A DNA stretch of 27,628 bases from assembly GCA_945878355.1 (NCBI GenBank), contig CAMCTC010000064.1, forward strand, positions 1 to 27,628, given 5' to 3'. Shown here in pieces: positions 19,801-26,311 of the stretch; within the stretch, counting starts at the first letter, position 1, and each line of letters begins with the position of its first letter. The translations under genes were made by a program, and so were the position numbers. Below the pieces are notes generated by a model that was not told where the DNA came from, did no database searches, and saw only the letters and a program-made list of their open reading frames with translations. The DNA is from Bordetella parapertussis. Its GTDB lineage: Bacteria; Pseudomonadota; Gammaproteobacteria; Burkholderiales; Burkholderiaceae_C.

Positions 19801-20213
19801 GCCTGGCTGTGCTGGCCGATTACCGCAGCACCGGGCTGTCGTTGGGCACCCATCCGCTGGCGCTGCTGCGCGACCAGCTCAACGGGTTCAAAGTCCAAGC
19901 TGCGGCCGCGCTGGCGCTGTGCCGCCACGGCCAGCTGGCGCGCGCGTCGGGGCTGGTCACCCACCGCCAGCGGCCCGAGACCGCCAAGGGCGTGGTTTTC
20001 GTCACGCTCGAGGACGACACCGGCGCGGTCAATGTCATCGTCTGGCCTGCGGTGGCTGCAGCCCAGCACCAGCCGCTGCTCGCGGCCACGCTGCTGACGG
20101 TCTTCGGCGTCTGGCAGCGCGAGGGCGAGGTGCGGCATCTGATCGCGCACCGGCTGGTCGATCATTCGGACTTGCTGCAAGGCCTGGTCAGCAAGAGCCG
20201 CGACTTTCATTGA
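16881..20213 (+). CDS. dnaE2: Error-prone DNA polymerase III alpha subunit, DnaE2 (ImuC)
   Basis: C-family polymerase used in damage tolerance and induced mutagenesis, normally with ImuA and ImuB. The product is 1110 residues, in the family range. It has an N-terminal PHP domain (YAELHCRSNFSFLTGASHP), the palm with the acidic triad in PPDIDIDFEHQRREE (Asp415, 417, 419) and a further acidic site in WDKDDLDTLGLIKVD. Next come the finger region (ESRAQMSMLPRL, RPGPIQGGMVHPY), the helix-hairpin-helix part and a C-terminal OB fold (VFVTLEDDTGAVNVIVW). The ATG at 16881 is chosen because GAGG lies 6 nt upstream; the ATG at 16869 has no such site. A tandem 12-bp repeat lies inside the gene, and its TGA is the first three bases of an 80-bp repeat. 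imuA and imuB are not in this window. Confidence 0.96.
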   Translation: MSTATRAAGTLPAYAELHCRSNFSFLTGASHPEELVAAAQLRGYAALAITDEASLSGVVRAHGEAQRLGLHLIVGAQMQLQTAAQASPGSSASPASSVLTGQAGPRLVLLAQNRRGYGNLAQWISVARRRAPKGQYLAQPSDLEGRVPNAPYLAGLPGCFAILLPEAMQSFETLFAHAMWLKTWFGADRCAIAVELLHRPHDALRLERLPRVAELIGLPLVACGDVLMHSRSRKPLQDLLTATRLNLPVADCGLALEPNAEAHLRSRARLAALYPSEWLAATLSIAAGCAFSLAELRYEYPEEIVPAGHSPTSWLRALTEAGVKRRFPAGELPSVRKTIEHELALIAQLGFEPYFLTVADIVQWARHERGILCQGRGSAANSAVCFCLGVTEVDPARANLLFERFISAERNEPPDIDIDFEHQRREEVIQYIYRKYGRHRAALTGVVISYRPRSALRDVGRALGLDLDRIAAVSRGQQWWVDTPASPSGAQAAVLGRAGARRGRSIAPERLQAQGLDPDSLVCRQWMALTQQLIGFPRHLSQHPGGFVIARDDISRLVPVENAAMDGRTVIQWDKDDLDTLGLIKVDILALGMLSAIRRALAMVGDKLGLPGFDMQSVPAEDAPVYEMLCRGDSVGTFQVESRAQMSMLPRLQPRTFYDLVIEVAIVRPGPIQGGMVHPYLRRRSGEEPVDYPSDEVRQALERTLGVPIFQEQVMQLAILAADFSPGEADSLRRAMAAWKRKGGIGPFHERLVGRMVAKGYQPEYAERIFKQIEGFGEYGFPESHAASFALLVYVSAWLKHHHPDAFLAALLNSQPMGFYAPAQLVRDAREHGVQVLPVDVLRSEWETVLETVLETVPGTVPPGPRPVRLGLNRLIGLAQADALRLVAARSQARDQAPPSGGPLFASVEDLARRAGLDGRALQLLAQGDALAPLVGHRHQAAWAVRGIDTQATAMLRATRTQELPATLDAPAAGLAVLADYRSTGLSLGTHPLALLRDQLNGFKVQAAAALALCRHGQLARASGLVTHRQRPETAKGVVFVTLEDDTGAVNVIVWPAVAAAQHQPLLAATLLTVFGVWQREGEVRHLIAHRLVDHSDLLQGLVSKSRDFH
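19419..19466 (+). repeat. Four tandem 12-bp units inside dnaE2
   Basis: GAGACAGTGCTG occurs twice exactly, then as GAGACCGTGCCT and GGGACCGTGCCG. In frame this reads ETVL, ETVL, ETVP, GTVP from residue 847, in a linker before the helix-hairpin-helix region. A 12-bp unit can change copy number without breaking the frame. Confidence 0.9.
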
Positions 20214-20290
20214 GCGCCCCGAGGCCGGCCGACGCCGGCCGCCCCCCATGGGGGTCAAGCAAAGTGGCCAAGCCACATTTGCTTGAGAGC
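20211..20290 (+). repeat. 80-bp palindromic intergenic repeat, copy 1
   Basis: About 71 of 80 bases match copy 2 at 20376-20455 with no gaps. Its first three bases are the dnaE2 stop codon. It contains GGCCGGC pairs, a CCCC/GGGG dyad around CATG, and a long hairpin at 20255-20286 (TCAAGCAAAGTGGC arm, CAA loop, matching arm with one bulged base). It could end dnaE2 transcription. The structure is that of a dispersed REP-like element. Confidence 0.85.
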
Positions 20291-20375
20291 ATCTCAGGCC
20301 CCTGTCGGCGCCCGGCGTTCGCGGAGAAACGACCGAACTTGGGTCATTCCACAATGCGGAACGTTTTGTTTCTCA

Positions 20376-20455
20376 TGAGTGCCCCAAGGCCAGCCGAAGC
20401 CGGCCGTCCCCCGTGGGGATCAAGCAAAGTGGCCAAGCCACATTTACTTGAGCGC
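20376..20455 (+). repeat. 80-bp palindromic intergenic repeat, copy 2
   Basis: Same orientation as copy 1, starting 165 bp further on, with the same hairpin at 20420-20451 but one C-A mismatch in the outer arm. The central hairpin TGGCCAAGCCA is unchanged, while the flanks differ. It ends 38 bp before the yaaA -10. Confidence 0.85.
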
Positions 20456-20492
20456 CTGAGACCGCTGCCTCGCGACGACCGTCCCGCCTGCT

Positions 20493-20498
20493 TACACT
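20493..20498 (+). promoter_or_regulatory. Candidate yaaA -10 element
   Basis: TACACT ends 7 nt before the yaaA ATG, so transcription would start at or next to the start codon. No good -35 is seen 16-18 bp upstream. Confidence 0.45.
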
Positions 20499-20505
20499 GC
20501 CGCGC

Positions 20506-21291
20506 ATGCTCTACCTGCTGTCACCTGCCAAGACCCTGGACTACAAGACACCGCTCGCCAGAGGCGTCGCGGCGCGCGCCACCGAGCCGCTGCTCGTGAA
20601 CCGCGCGGCCGAGTTGATCGCGCAGTTGGCGCAGCTCGCGCCGCCCCAGGTGGCGCAGCTGATGGACTTGTCTGACGAACTGGCGGCGCTCAATGTCGGC
20701 CGATACGCCGCCTGGTCGACGCAGTCCACGCCCGACAACAGCCGGCCTGCTGCGCTGGCATTCGACGGCGATGTCTACCGCGGGCTGGACGCTGGCACGC
20801 TCAAGCCGGCTCAACTCGATTGGGCGCAAGACCACCTGGTGATCCTGTCGGGCTTGTACGGCGTGCTTCGCCCGCTCGACCGGCTGCAGCCCTACCGGCT
20901 GGAGATGGGTACCAAACTGGCCAATGGCCGGGGCCGTGATCTCTACGCTTTTTGGGGCGACACGCTGGCGCAGTACCTGGACAGCCGGCTGGCGGGTGAC
21001 GCGGTGCCGGTGGTCGTCAACCTCGCGTCGCAGGAGTATTTCAAGGCCGCCGGTCGCAAAGCCCTGGCCGCGACAGTGATCGACTGCGTGTTCGAGGAGT
21101 GGGCGCGCGGGCAATACAAGGTGATCAGTTTCTTCGCCAAGCGTGCGCGTGGCCTGATGGCGCGCTGGGCGGTGCAGCATAAAGTGGACACGGTCAGGAA
21201 ACTCGAACGCTTCGACGTTGAGGGCTACGCATTTGATGTCGGCGCGTCCACGCCGGGTCGGCTGGTTTTCCGCCGCCGCGTCGTCGACTGA
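20506..21291 (+). CDS. yaaA: Peroxide stress protein YaaA (DUF328/UPF0246)
   Basis: Cytoplasmic protein that in E. coli limits damage from hydrogen peroxide by lowering free iron; a DNA-binding fold has been described for it. The 261 residues start with the family signature LSPAKTLDY. They continue with ALAFDGDVYRGLDA, HLVILSGLYGVLRPLD, YRLEMGTKL, VVVNLASQEYFKAA and a terminal VISFFAKRARGLMARW block. Length and order match the family. There is no Shine-Dalgarno before the ATG at 20506, and a -10-like TACACT is 7 nt away, so the mRNA may be leaderless. An 85-bp gap with its own promoter separates it from the next gene. Confidence 0.95.
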   Translation: MLYLLSPAKTLDYKTPLARGVAARATEPLLVNRAAELIAQLAQLAPPQVAQLMDLSDELAALNVGRYAAWSTQSTPDNSRPAALAFDGDVYRGLDAGTLKPAQLDWAQDHLVILSGLYGVLRPLDRLQPYRLEMGTKLANGRGRDLYAFWGDTLAQYLDSRLAGDAVPVVVNLASQEYFKAAGRKALAATVIDCVFEEWARGQYKVISFFAKRARGLMARWAVQHKVDTVRKLERFDVEGYAFDVGASTPGRLVFRRRVVD

Positions 21292-21341
21292 GCCGCTTGA
21301 CTGTTGGGCTGCGGGTACTGGCCGATAGGGTTGACTCGCGG

Positions 21342-21370
21342 CTGACAAGCTTCCCTGCCGCTGCCAAAAT
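21342..21370 (+). promoter_or_regulatory. Promoter of the 2OG oxygenase gene
   Basis: CTGACA (21342-21347) and CAAAAT (21365-21370) are separated by exactly 17 bp, close to sigma70 consensus. The expected start of transcription falls at 21376-21378, which is the ATG itself, so a leaderless message is predicted. Confidence 0.65.
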
Positions 21371-21376
21371 GCGGCG

Positions 21377-22234
21377 ATGAGCGCGCAAGCCGTCACCGCT
21401 GAACTCAGGCAATGGATTGTCGAGCAGGACCAGTCCGGTTGCCGGCTTGAAGACATCCTGGCCTCGATGTGCGCCAGCGGCTGGGCCCATGAGGTGGCCG
21501 TCGCTGCGCTGCACAGCACGCTGCAGCAGTCCGTCGGCCAGCGAGGCATCGCGCCGACAGTTGTCGCAGCACCTGCTGTCGCGCTGCCCGAGCCGTCGCT
21601 GGCTGGGTCGCCCAGCCATCTCTGGGCTGGCGATCGACAGGTCAGCATCTTGTTGACACTGCAGCACCCGCGGGTGGTGGTACTGGGTGGGTTCTTGTCC
21701 GACGACGAGTGCGATGCGCTGGTCGCGGCTGCCGCGCCGCGGATGTCGCGATCGGAGACGGTGGTCCACCAGACCGGCGGCAACGAGATCAATGCGGCGC
21801 GGACCAGCCAGGGCATGTTCTTTGGCCGTGGTGAGTCGCCGCTATGCCAGCGCATTGAAGCCCGTATCGCCGCGCTGCTGAACTGGCCGGTGGTCAACGG
21901 CGAAGGCCTGCAGGTGCTGCACTACCGGCCTGGCGCCGAGTACAAGCCACACCACGACTACTTCGACCCGGCCCAGCCTGGCATGGCCGCGGTGCTGGCG
22001 CGGGGTGGGCAGCGCGTGGGCACCTTGGTGATCTACCTTAACACCCCGGATCAAGGGGGTGGGACCACTTTTCCGGATGTCGGTTTGGAGGTGGGGCCGA
22101 TCAAAGGCAACGCCGTCTTCTTCAGCTATGACCGGCCGCATGCTGCGACCCGGTCGCTGCATGGCGGCGCACCGGTGCTGGCTGGCGAAAAATGGGTGGC
22201 CACCAAATGGCTTCGGGTCGGTGAGTTTGTTTGA
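21377..22234 (+). CDS. 2-oxoglutarate/Fe(II) oxygenase, prolyl-4-hydroxylase-like
   Basis: Predicted non-haem iron dioxygenase that hydroxylates a protein or peptide residue, probably proline, using 2-oxoglutarate and oxygen. It has 285 residues. About 90 N-terminal residues form a helical, poorly conserved region. The P4H domain follows, with VVVLGGFLSDDECDAL, then the iron ligands His192 and Asp194 (KPHHDYFD), GGGTTFPD, and distal His262 with Lys272 for 2-oxoglutarate (SLHGGAPVLAGEKWVATKW). All catalytic residues are present. Bacterial relatives act on EF-Tu, pili-like or collagen-like proteins, but no substrate gene is obvious here. The stop codon lies in a small dyad at 22230-22244. Confidence 0.9.
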   Translation: MSAQAVTAELRQWIVEQDQSGCRLEDILASMCASGWAHEVAVAALHSTLQQSVGQRGIAPTVVAAPAVALPEPSLAGSPSHLWAGDRQVSILLTLQHPRVVVLGGFLSDDECDALVAAAAPRMSRSETVVHQTGGNEINAARTSQGMFFGRGESPLCQRIEARIAALLNWPVVNGEGLQVLHYRPGAEYKPHHDYFDPAQPGMAAVLARGGQRVGTLVIYLNTPDQGGGTTFPDVGLEVGPIKGNAVFFSYDRPHAATRSLHGGAPVLAGEKWVATKWLRVGEFV

Positions 22235-22244
22235 CCCAGTCAAA
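22230..22244 (+). terminator. Small dyad at the oxygenase stop codon
   Basis: TTTGAC-CCA-GTCAAA is a perfect 6-bp stem with a 3-nt loop that includes the TGA at 22232-22234. It has no T-run, so it is a weak terminator candidate at best. Confidence 0.3.
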
Positions 22245-22338
22245 GGCTGCGGGCGGGCTTGTCAACCGGGCGCCGAGCCGTCGCGTTAAAATTTTTCTGC
22301 TGAGGCAATCCGCTTCTTGCACTTTCAGGAAGAACACC

Positions 22339-22536
22339 ATGAACAAACTCATCGCTGCATTGATTGCCGCCACCTTCAGTTTGGGTGCATTTGCGCAGGC
22401 TGCCGCACCTGCGACACCTGCTGCACCTGCTGGGCAGTCGGCTCAGCAGTCGCAGTCGGCTGCCGATTCGACCAAGAAGGCGAAGAAGGCCAAGAAGGCG
22501 AAGAAGGCGAAGAAAGCCAAGGCCGCTGCAGCCTGA
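22339..22536 (+). CDS. Small exported lysine/alanine-repeat protein
   Basis: A 65-residue product. Residues 1-20 are a clear Sec signal (MNKLIAALIAATFSLGAFA), with cleavage likely after AFA. Next come an Ala/Pro/Gln/Ser stretch and a C-terminal run of KKA units ending in AAAA. The mature peptide is therefore short, very basic and probably unstructured, and could bind nucleic acid, polyanions or the cell envelope. KKA repeats resemble histone H1-like proteins, but the signal peptide argues for export. AGGA lies 8 nt before the ATG, and a -10-like TAAAAT occurs at 22287-22292. A strong hairpin follows the stop. I do not recognise a named family. Confidence 0.82.
   Translation: MNKLIAALIAATFSLGAFAQAAAPATPAAPAGQSAQQSQSAADSTKKAKKAKKAKKAKKAKAAAA
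22474..22518 (+). repeat. Five tandem 9-bp AAGAAGGCN units
   Basis: AAGAAGGCG-type units repeat five times with only third-base changes, coding K-K-A each time. It is an in-frame minisatellite within the small exported protein. Confidence 0.88.
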
Positions 22537-22570
22537 GTTTGAAGCTCGCCGGTCCTGGACCGGCTTGACA

Positions 22571-22596
22571 CGAAGCCCGGCGCTTGCCGGGCTTCG
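22571..22596. terminator. Bidirectional hairpin between convergent genes
   Basis: CGAAGCCCGGC and GCCGGGCTTCG form a perfect 11-bp stem with a GCTT loop, midway between the small exported gene and the convergent metallo-hydrolase. Although no T-run follows, the position and strength fit a terminator serving both strands. Confidence 0.7.
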
Positions 22597-22641
22597 CTGT
22601 ATCTGGGCGGCGCGTGAGGGCCTGCCGCGAGCCGCTTTTGG

Positions 22642-24006
22642 CTATAGCGTCACCGTTTCACCGTGCTGCGGCACCCGCGCTGCCCAACCCAGTTCGTCCT
22701 TGATCCGCAGCCGCAAGGTGTCGGCGGCGTCGGGCTCGCCGTGCACCACGAAGGTCTGCTGCGGCTTGCCGGGCATCTGTCGCAACCAGGCCATCAGCTC
22801 GTCAGCATCCGCATGGCCTGAGAAGCCCTCCAGCGCACTGACCGTCGCGCGCACCGGCACATAGTCGCCGTGGATCTTGACCTCGCGTGCGCCGGCCACC
22901 AGATGCGCACCGCGGCTGCCGCCGACCTGGAAGCCGGCGAAAACGATGTGGTTTTGTTCGCCCGGCGCCATGGCCTTGAGGTGGTGCAGCACCCGCCCAC
23001 CCGTGGCCATGCCGCTGGCCGAGATGATCACTGACGGATAGCGCGACGCCGCCAGCCTTTGCGACTGGGCGGCTGTTGCGATCAGCCGGACGCCGTCGCA
23101 CAGCGCGCTGATCTCGCGTTGCGGCACGCGCAGCAGCCGGCGGTGCTGGCGGTAGAGCTCGGTGGCCAGGTTGGCCATCGGGCTGTCGACAAAGATCGGC
23201 AGCGAAGCCGGTATCTCCCCGGCCTGTTTCAGTCGCTGCAGCACCAGCAGCAGCGCTTGCGCGCGCCCCACCGCAAACGACGGGCACAGCACTTTGCCGC
23301 CGCGGTGGATGGTCTCGCGGACGATGCGAGCGAGCTCGGCCGGTGCGGCTTGACTGGCCTCCAACGGATGGCGGCGGTTGCCGTAGGTCGATTCGACCAA
23401 CAACACATCGGCATGGGGCAGCGGCTGCGGCGGAGGCATCAGCAAGTCTTGTTGGCGGCCGATGTCGCCCGAAAAACCCAGCGTTCGGCCCTGGTGCGAC
23501 AGCGAAACCGCGCAAGCCCCGAGCAGGTGGCCGACCGGCGTGAGCCGAACGCTCACCGGGCCCAGCATCAAGGCCTGGCCTGGCGCGAGCGGGACGATCT
23601 TGGCGATCGCCTTTCGTGCATCGGCCCGACTGTAGAGCGGCAGTGCTTTTTCGTGCCTGGTGTAGCCGTAGCGGTTGGCGCGGCGGGCATCCTCCTCCTG
23701 CAAGTGAGCGCTGTCTAGCAACAGCACCTCGGCGAGGTCACGCGTCGCTGGCGAAGCGTAGATCGGGCCCCGAAACCCCGACTGCACCAAGCGTGGCAGC
23801 CAGCCGCTGTGGTCGAGGTGGGCATGACTGAGCACCACGGCATCGATCTCGTTGGGTGGCACCTGCAGCGGCGCCCAGTTGCGCTCGCGCAGTACCTTGT
23901 AGCCCTGGAACATGCCGCAATCGAGCAGGATTCGCTGCTCACCGAGGGTGACCAAGTGCCGGGATCCGGTGACGGTGTCGGCTGCGCCGAGGAACTGGAT
24001 CTGCAT
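22642..24006 (-). CDS. Beta-CASP metallo-beta-lactamase-fold RNA hydrolase
   Basis: Predicted zinc nuclease or RNA-processing enzyme of the YSH1/CPSF73-like group; 454 residues. The metallo-beta-lactamase domain has TGSRHL, LLDCGMFQG and the zinc motif HAHLDHSG (His61, His63, Asp65, His66). GHLLGACAV and FSGDIGR supply further ligands. The beta-CASP insertion follows (VESTYGNRRH, PSFAVGRAQALLL, FVDSPMA), then ISASGMATGGRVLHHL, FSGHADADEL and VVHGEP with the last histidines. The core motifs expected for activity are present. The ATG at 24006 gives MQIQFLGAADTVTGS, the family N-terminus; the frame is open further upstream but unlike the family there. Function in this group is mostly unproven in Proteobacteria. 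Confidence 0.9.
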   Translation of the reverse strand: MQIQFLGAADTVTGSRHLVTLGEQRILLDCGMFQGYKVLRERNWAPLQVPPNEIDAVVLSHAHLDHSGWLPRLVQSGFRGPIYASPATRDLAEVLLLDSAHLQEEDARRANRYGYTRHEKALPLYSRADARKAIAKIVPLAPGQALMLGPVSVRLTPVGHLLGACAVSLSHQGRTLGFSGDIGRQQDLLMPPPQPLPHADVLLVESTYGNRRHPLEASQAAPAELARIVRETIHRGGKVLCPSFAVGRAQALLLVLQRLKQAGEIPASLPIFVDSPMANLATELYRQHRRLLRVPQREISALCDGVRLIATAAQSQRLAASRYPSVIISASGMATGGRVLHHLKAMAPGEQNHIVFAGFQVGGSRGAHLVAGAREVKIHGDYVPVRATVSALEGFSGHADADELMAWLRQMPGKPQQTFVVHGEPDAADTLRLRIKDELGWAARVPQHGETVTL

Positions 24007-24097
24007 GCTGGGCTTCTGAGAGTTTGCTTGCTCCCAAGTCGACCTCTTGCAGCCCTGGGTCGGCTTGCTCCACCGCAAGAAAGCGGTCTGGCAGGCC

Positions 24098-24529
24098 TCA
24101 GCGCTCGCCTTGGTGGGCTTGGTACTCGAAGAACATCTGTCCGCCAAACGCCAGCGTGCCCACCAGCACCGTGCCGCCCATCAGCAACGCGAGAACGACG
24201 CCTATCACCGCCCCCCAGCCGCTGTGCTGCACGGCTTCGCCAGGGTTGAAGCGGGCAGACCATTTCTCGTCAGAACCCAGCCCTGTGACGATGGCCGTCA
24301 GCATGCCCGCCGAGAGCATCAGCCCTAAAAGCGGGATCAACAGCCAGGCAATCTTGTCGTCCTGCCCCAGGTTGTGCATGCGCAGTGCGCCGGCCGCACC
24401 CAGCATCGTGGGCAAGGGGTGCAGCCAGGCCAGCAGGTCGCGCTTGCCGTGCAGATAGAAGCGATGGGCGCCCAGGCTGCCCAGCATCAATGCCAGCCAG
24501 GTCGTCAGGGTCTTGGATTTGTGCGTCAT
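24098..24529 (-). CDS. TM2-domain membrane protein
   Basis: A 143-residue inner-membrane protein. The N-terminal TM2 signature is LGSLGAHRFYLHGKRDLLAW (residues 16-35), followed by a short turn and another hydrophobic segment around 60-83. A last segment lies near 102-132 and ends in a polar tail. TM2 domains occur in proteins of varied and mostly unknown role. Its ATG overlaps the stop of the acetyltransferase gene upstream (ATGA, 24526-24529), so the two are translated in a coupled way. A 91-bp gap with nothing recognisable separates it from the metallo-hydrolase. Confidence 0.85.
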   Translation of the reverse strand: MTHKSKTLTTWLALMLGSLGAHRFYLHGKRDLLAWLHPLPTMLGAAGALRMHNLGQDDKIAWLLIPLLGLMLSAGMLTAIVTGLGSDEKWSARFNPGEAVQHSGWGAVIGVVLALLMGGTVLVGTLAFGGQMFFEYQAHQGER

Positions 24530-25080
24530 GCCGGCAATCCGTCAGACGCCGGTGCTGGCCGCGCGTGGCCGTGACCCAGCGAGCGCTGCATCAGCACCAC
24601 ATCGAGCCAGCGGTCGAACTTCCAGCCCGCGGCCTTGAGCACACCGCAGTGCTCGAAGCCCAGCGCCGCATGGACGCCGATCGAGCCGGCGTTGTCCGCA
24701 TCGCCGATCACCGCGAGCATCTGCCTGGCGCCTGCGGCCTCACAGCGGCCGACCAGCTCGGTCAGCAGCAGCCGACCCAGACCTTGGCCGCGGGCTTGGG
24801 CAGCCAGATAGATCGAGTTTTCCAGGCAAAAGCGGTAGGCGCGTCGCGGCCTGAAATGGTTGGCATAGGCATAGCCCAGCACTTGGTCGCCGGCCTGGGC
24901 CACCAGCCAGGGCAAGCCCTTGGACAGCACGTCGTCGCGGCGGCGCGCCATCTCGGCCTCGTCGGGGGCTTCGAGCTCGAAGGTGCCGGTGCCGTGCAGC
25001 ACGGCGTGGGCATAAATCGCAGTGATGGCGGGCAAGTCGGCCAGGGTGCTCGGGCGGATCAGCAAGGCAGGGGTGTTCAT
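24526..25080 (-). CDS. GNAT N-acetyltransferase, phosphinothricin/methionine-sulfone type
   Basis: Transfers an acetyl group from acetyl-CoA to an amino-acid-like amine. The 184 residues match the PAT/MnaT (YncA-like) group: LLIRPSTLADLPAITAIYAHAVLHGTGTFE at the N-terminus, YAYANHFRPRRAYRFCLENSIYL in the middle, and the acetyl-CoA loop QARGQGLGRLLL. The ending LGFEHCGVLKAAGWKFDRWLDVVLMQ is typical. Members acetylate phosphinothricin, methionine sulfone or sulfoximine; the natural substrate is not clear. The ATG at 25080 is preferred because it begins the conserved fold; an in-frame TTG at 25101 is possible. Neither has a good ribosome site. It is divergent from the rpsP operon. Confidence 0.9.
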   Translation of the reverse strand: MNTPALLIRPSTLADLPAITAIYAHAVLHGTGTFELEAPDEAEMARRRDDVLSKGLPWLVAQAGDQVLGYAYANHFRPRRAYRFCLENSIYLAAQARGQGLGRLLLTELVGRCEAAGARQMLAVIGDADNAGSIGVHAALGFEHCGVLKAAGWKFDRWLDVVLMQRSLGHGHARPAPASDGLPA

Positions 25081-25131
25081 CGTCTGTGCAGTGTCGGTCA
25101 AGTCGGACCACTCGGCTTTCGCTTCGCAGTT

Positions 25132-25137
25132 TATAAT
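25132..25137 (+). promoter_or_regulatory. -10 element of the rpsP operon
   Basis: A perfect TATAAT stands in an AT-rich patch 240 bp before the rpsP ATG. No recognisable -35 lies 16-18 bp upstream. Ribosomal operons are strongly expressed, so an activator or an upstream element may help. Confidence 0.6.
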
Positions 25138-25376
25138 GTTTGGTTTTCGGCGACGGCCGGTGGCAACACCGGCGTATCTTCGGCGTCGAGACCTTGATGT
25201 TCAGAGATTCGGACCTCCGGACCACCGGACTACCGTGCATCTGGGCATTGAGATACAGCGCTGCGGCATTGCAAGGCTTTTTTGAGAGCCTGTGCTGTCC
25301 GCAGTGAACCTGATGGATCGGCCCTGAGTGTCTCCGGGGCAGGCCTGTCGCCCACGAATTTATTTGGAAAATCAAC
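25138..25376 (+). other. Long structured leader of the rpsP operon
   Basis: About 230 nt of untranslated leader, long for this operon. It contains a perfect 7-bp hairpin closed by a GCAA (GNRA) loop at 25156-25173 with CGACG/CGTCG outer arms, a TCCGG-ACCA-CCGGA stem at 25216-25229, and AGGCT/AGCCT arms around a T-rich loop at 25274-25291. No gene is seen in it. It may regulate the operon, but no known ribosomal-leader motif is recognised. Confidence 0.5.
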
Positions 25377-25652
25377 ATGGTCGTCATTCGACTCGCTCGT
25401 GGCGGCGCCAAGAAGCGCCCGTTCTACAACATCGTGGTTGCTGACTCGCGCGAACGTCGCGATGGCCGCTACCTCGAGCGCCTCGGGTTCTACAACCCGA
25501 TGGCCGCCGGTGGCGAGCAGCCGCTGCGCGTCGCACTCGACCGCGTCAGCTACTGGGCAGGTGTGGGCGCGCAGTTGTCGCCCACCGTCAAGCGCTTGGT
25601 CGGCGATGCCGCCAAGGCCCAGGTTGCTGCGGCCGCGCCTGTCGCCGCCTGA
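25377..25652 (+). CDS. rpsP: 30S ribosomal protein S16
   Basis: Component of the small ribosomal subunit that helps its assembly. The 91 residues start [25 protein letters not shown], the hallmark of S16, and include [12 protein letters not shown] and the [15 protein letters not shown] segment. An alanine-rich tail replaces the longer C-terminus of some species. A weak GGAAA lies upstream of the ATG at 25377. It opens the conserved order rpsP-rimM-trmD-rplS, and rimM starts 31 bp after its stop. Confidence 0.98.
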   Translation: MVVIRLARGGAKKRPFYNIVVADSRERRDGRYLERLGFYNPMAAGGEQPLRVALDRVSYWAGVGAQLSPTVKRLVGDAAKAQVAAAAPVAA

Positions 25653-25683
25653 TAGGTCTTGAAGGCCTGCGCTGCCCGCTGCC

Positions 25684-26277
25684 ATGACGCCGCCCGGCGA
25701 CGCTGACGAGCTGGCCTTCCCCGACGATGCGATCGAGGTTGGTCGTGTGCTTGGGGCCTGGGGCATCAAGGGCGGGATTCGCGTCCAGCCCTTCTCCAAG
25801 GACCCGGAAGCCCTGCTGTCGGCCAAGCGCTGGTTCATTCGGCCGCCAGAAGGGCTGGGCGCGAAGCTGGGCGTGCTGTCTTTTCCGCCTTCTTTGCGCG
25901 TCACGCACAGCAAGGTGCATGGCGACAGCGTGGTCGCCACAGCGCAGCAACTGCCCGACCGCAATGCCGCCGAGGCGATGCAGGGTGCGCGGATCTTCAT
26001 TTCGCGATCGAATTTCCCCAGCGCCGGTGACGGCGAGTTTTACTGGATCGATCTGATCGGCTTGGCCGTGGTCAACCGCCAGGGCGAGGCGCTGGGCACG
26101 GTGATCGACCTGATCGACACCGGCGCTCACAGCGTGTTGCGACTGCGGCGTCCCGACGCGGTCGAGGGCGCCTCGCTGGAAGCCAGCGAGCGCTTGATCC
26201 CGTTTGTGGCCGCTTTCATCGACGATGTCAGCTTGGCCGAGCGCCGGATCACGGTCGATTGGGGCCTTGATTTCTGA
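25684..26277 (+). CDS. rimM: Ribosome maturation factor RimM
   Basis: Assembles the 30S head region by binding S19 and 16S rRNA. The 197 residues have the N-terminal RimM barrel ([21 protein letters not shown]). A linker follows with an acidic and hydrophobic stretch, then the PRC-barrel half ([59 protein letters not shown]). The N-terminus carries a short acidic extension before the conserved barrel. It lies between rpsP and trmD, its usual partner; only 34 bp separate its stop from the trmD ATG. Confidence 0.97.
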   Translation: MTPPGDADELAFPDDAIEVGRVLGAWGIKGGIRVQPFSKDPEALLSAKRWFIRPPEGLGAKLGVLSFPPSLRVTHSKVHGDSVVATAQQLPDRNAAEAMQGARIFISRSNFPSAGDGEFYWIDLIGLAVVNRQGEALGTVIDLIDTGAHSVLRLRRPDAVEGASLEASERLIPFVAAFIDDVSLAERRITVDWGLDF

Positions 26278-26311
26278 CCTCAACCCGCCGGCCGCGCTGG
26301 CATCGCGTTCG

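Noticed and set aside
20211..20455. CRISPR-like pair of repeats
   Set aside because: Only two long palindromic copies with 9 differences, no regular spacers and no cas genes.
22339..22536. Histone H1-like DNA-binding protein
   Set aside because: KKA repeats are similar, but a clear Sec signal peptide makes a cytoplasmic nucleoid role unlikely.
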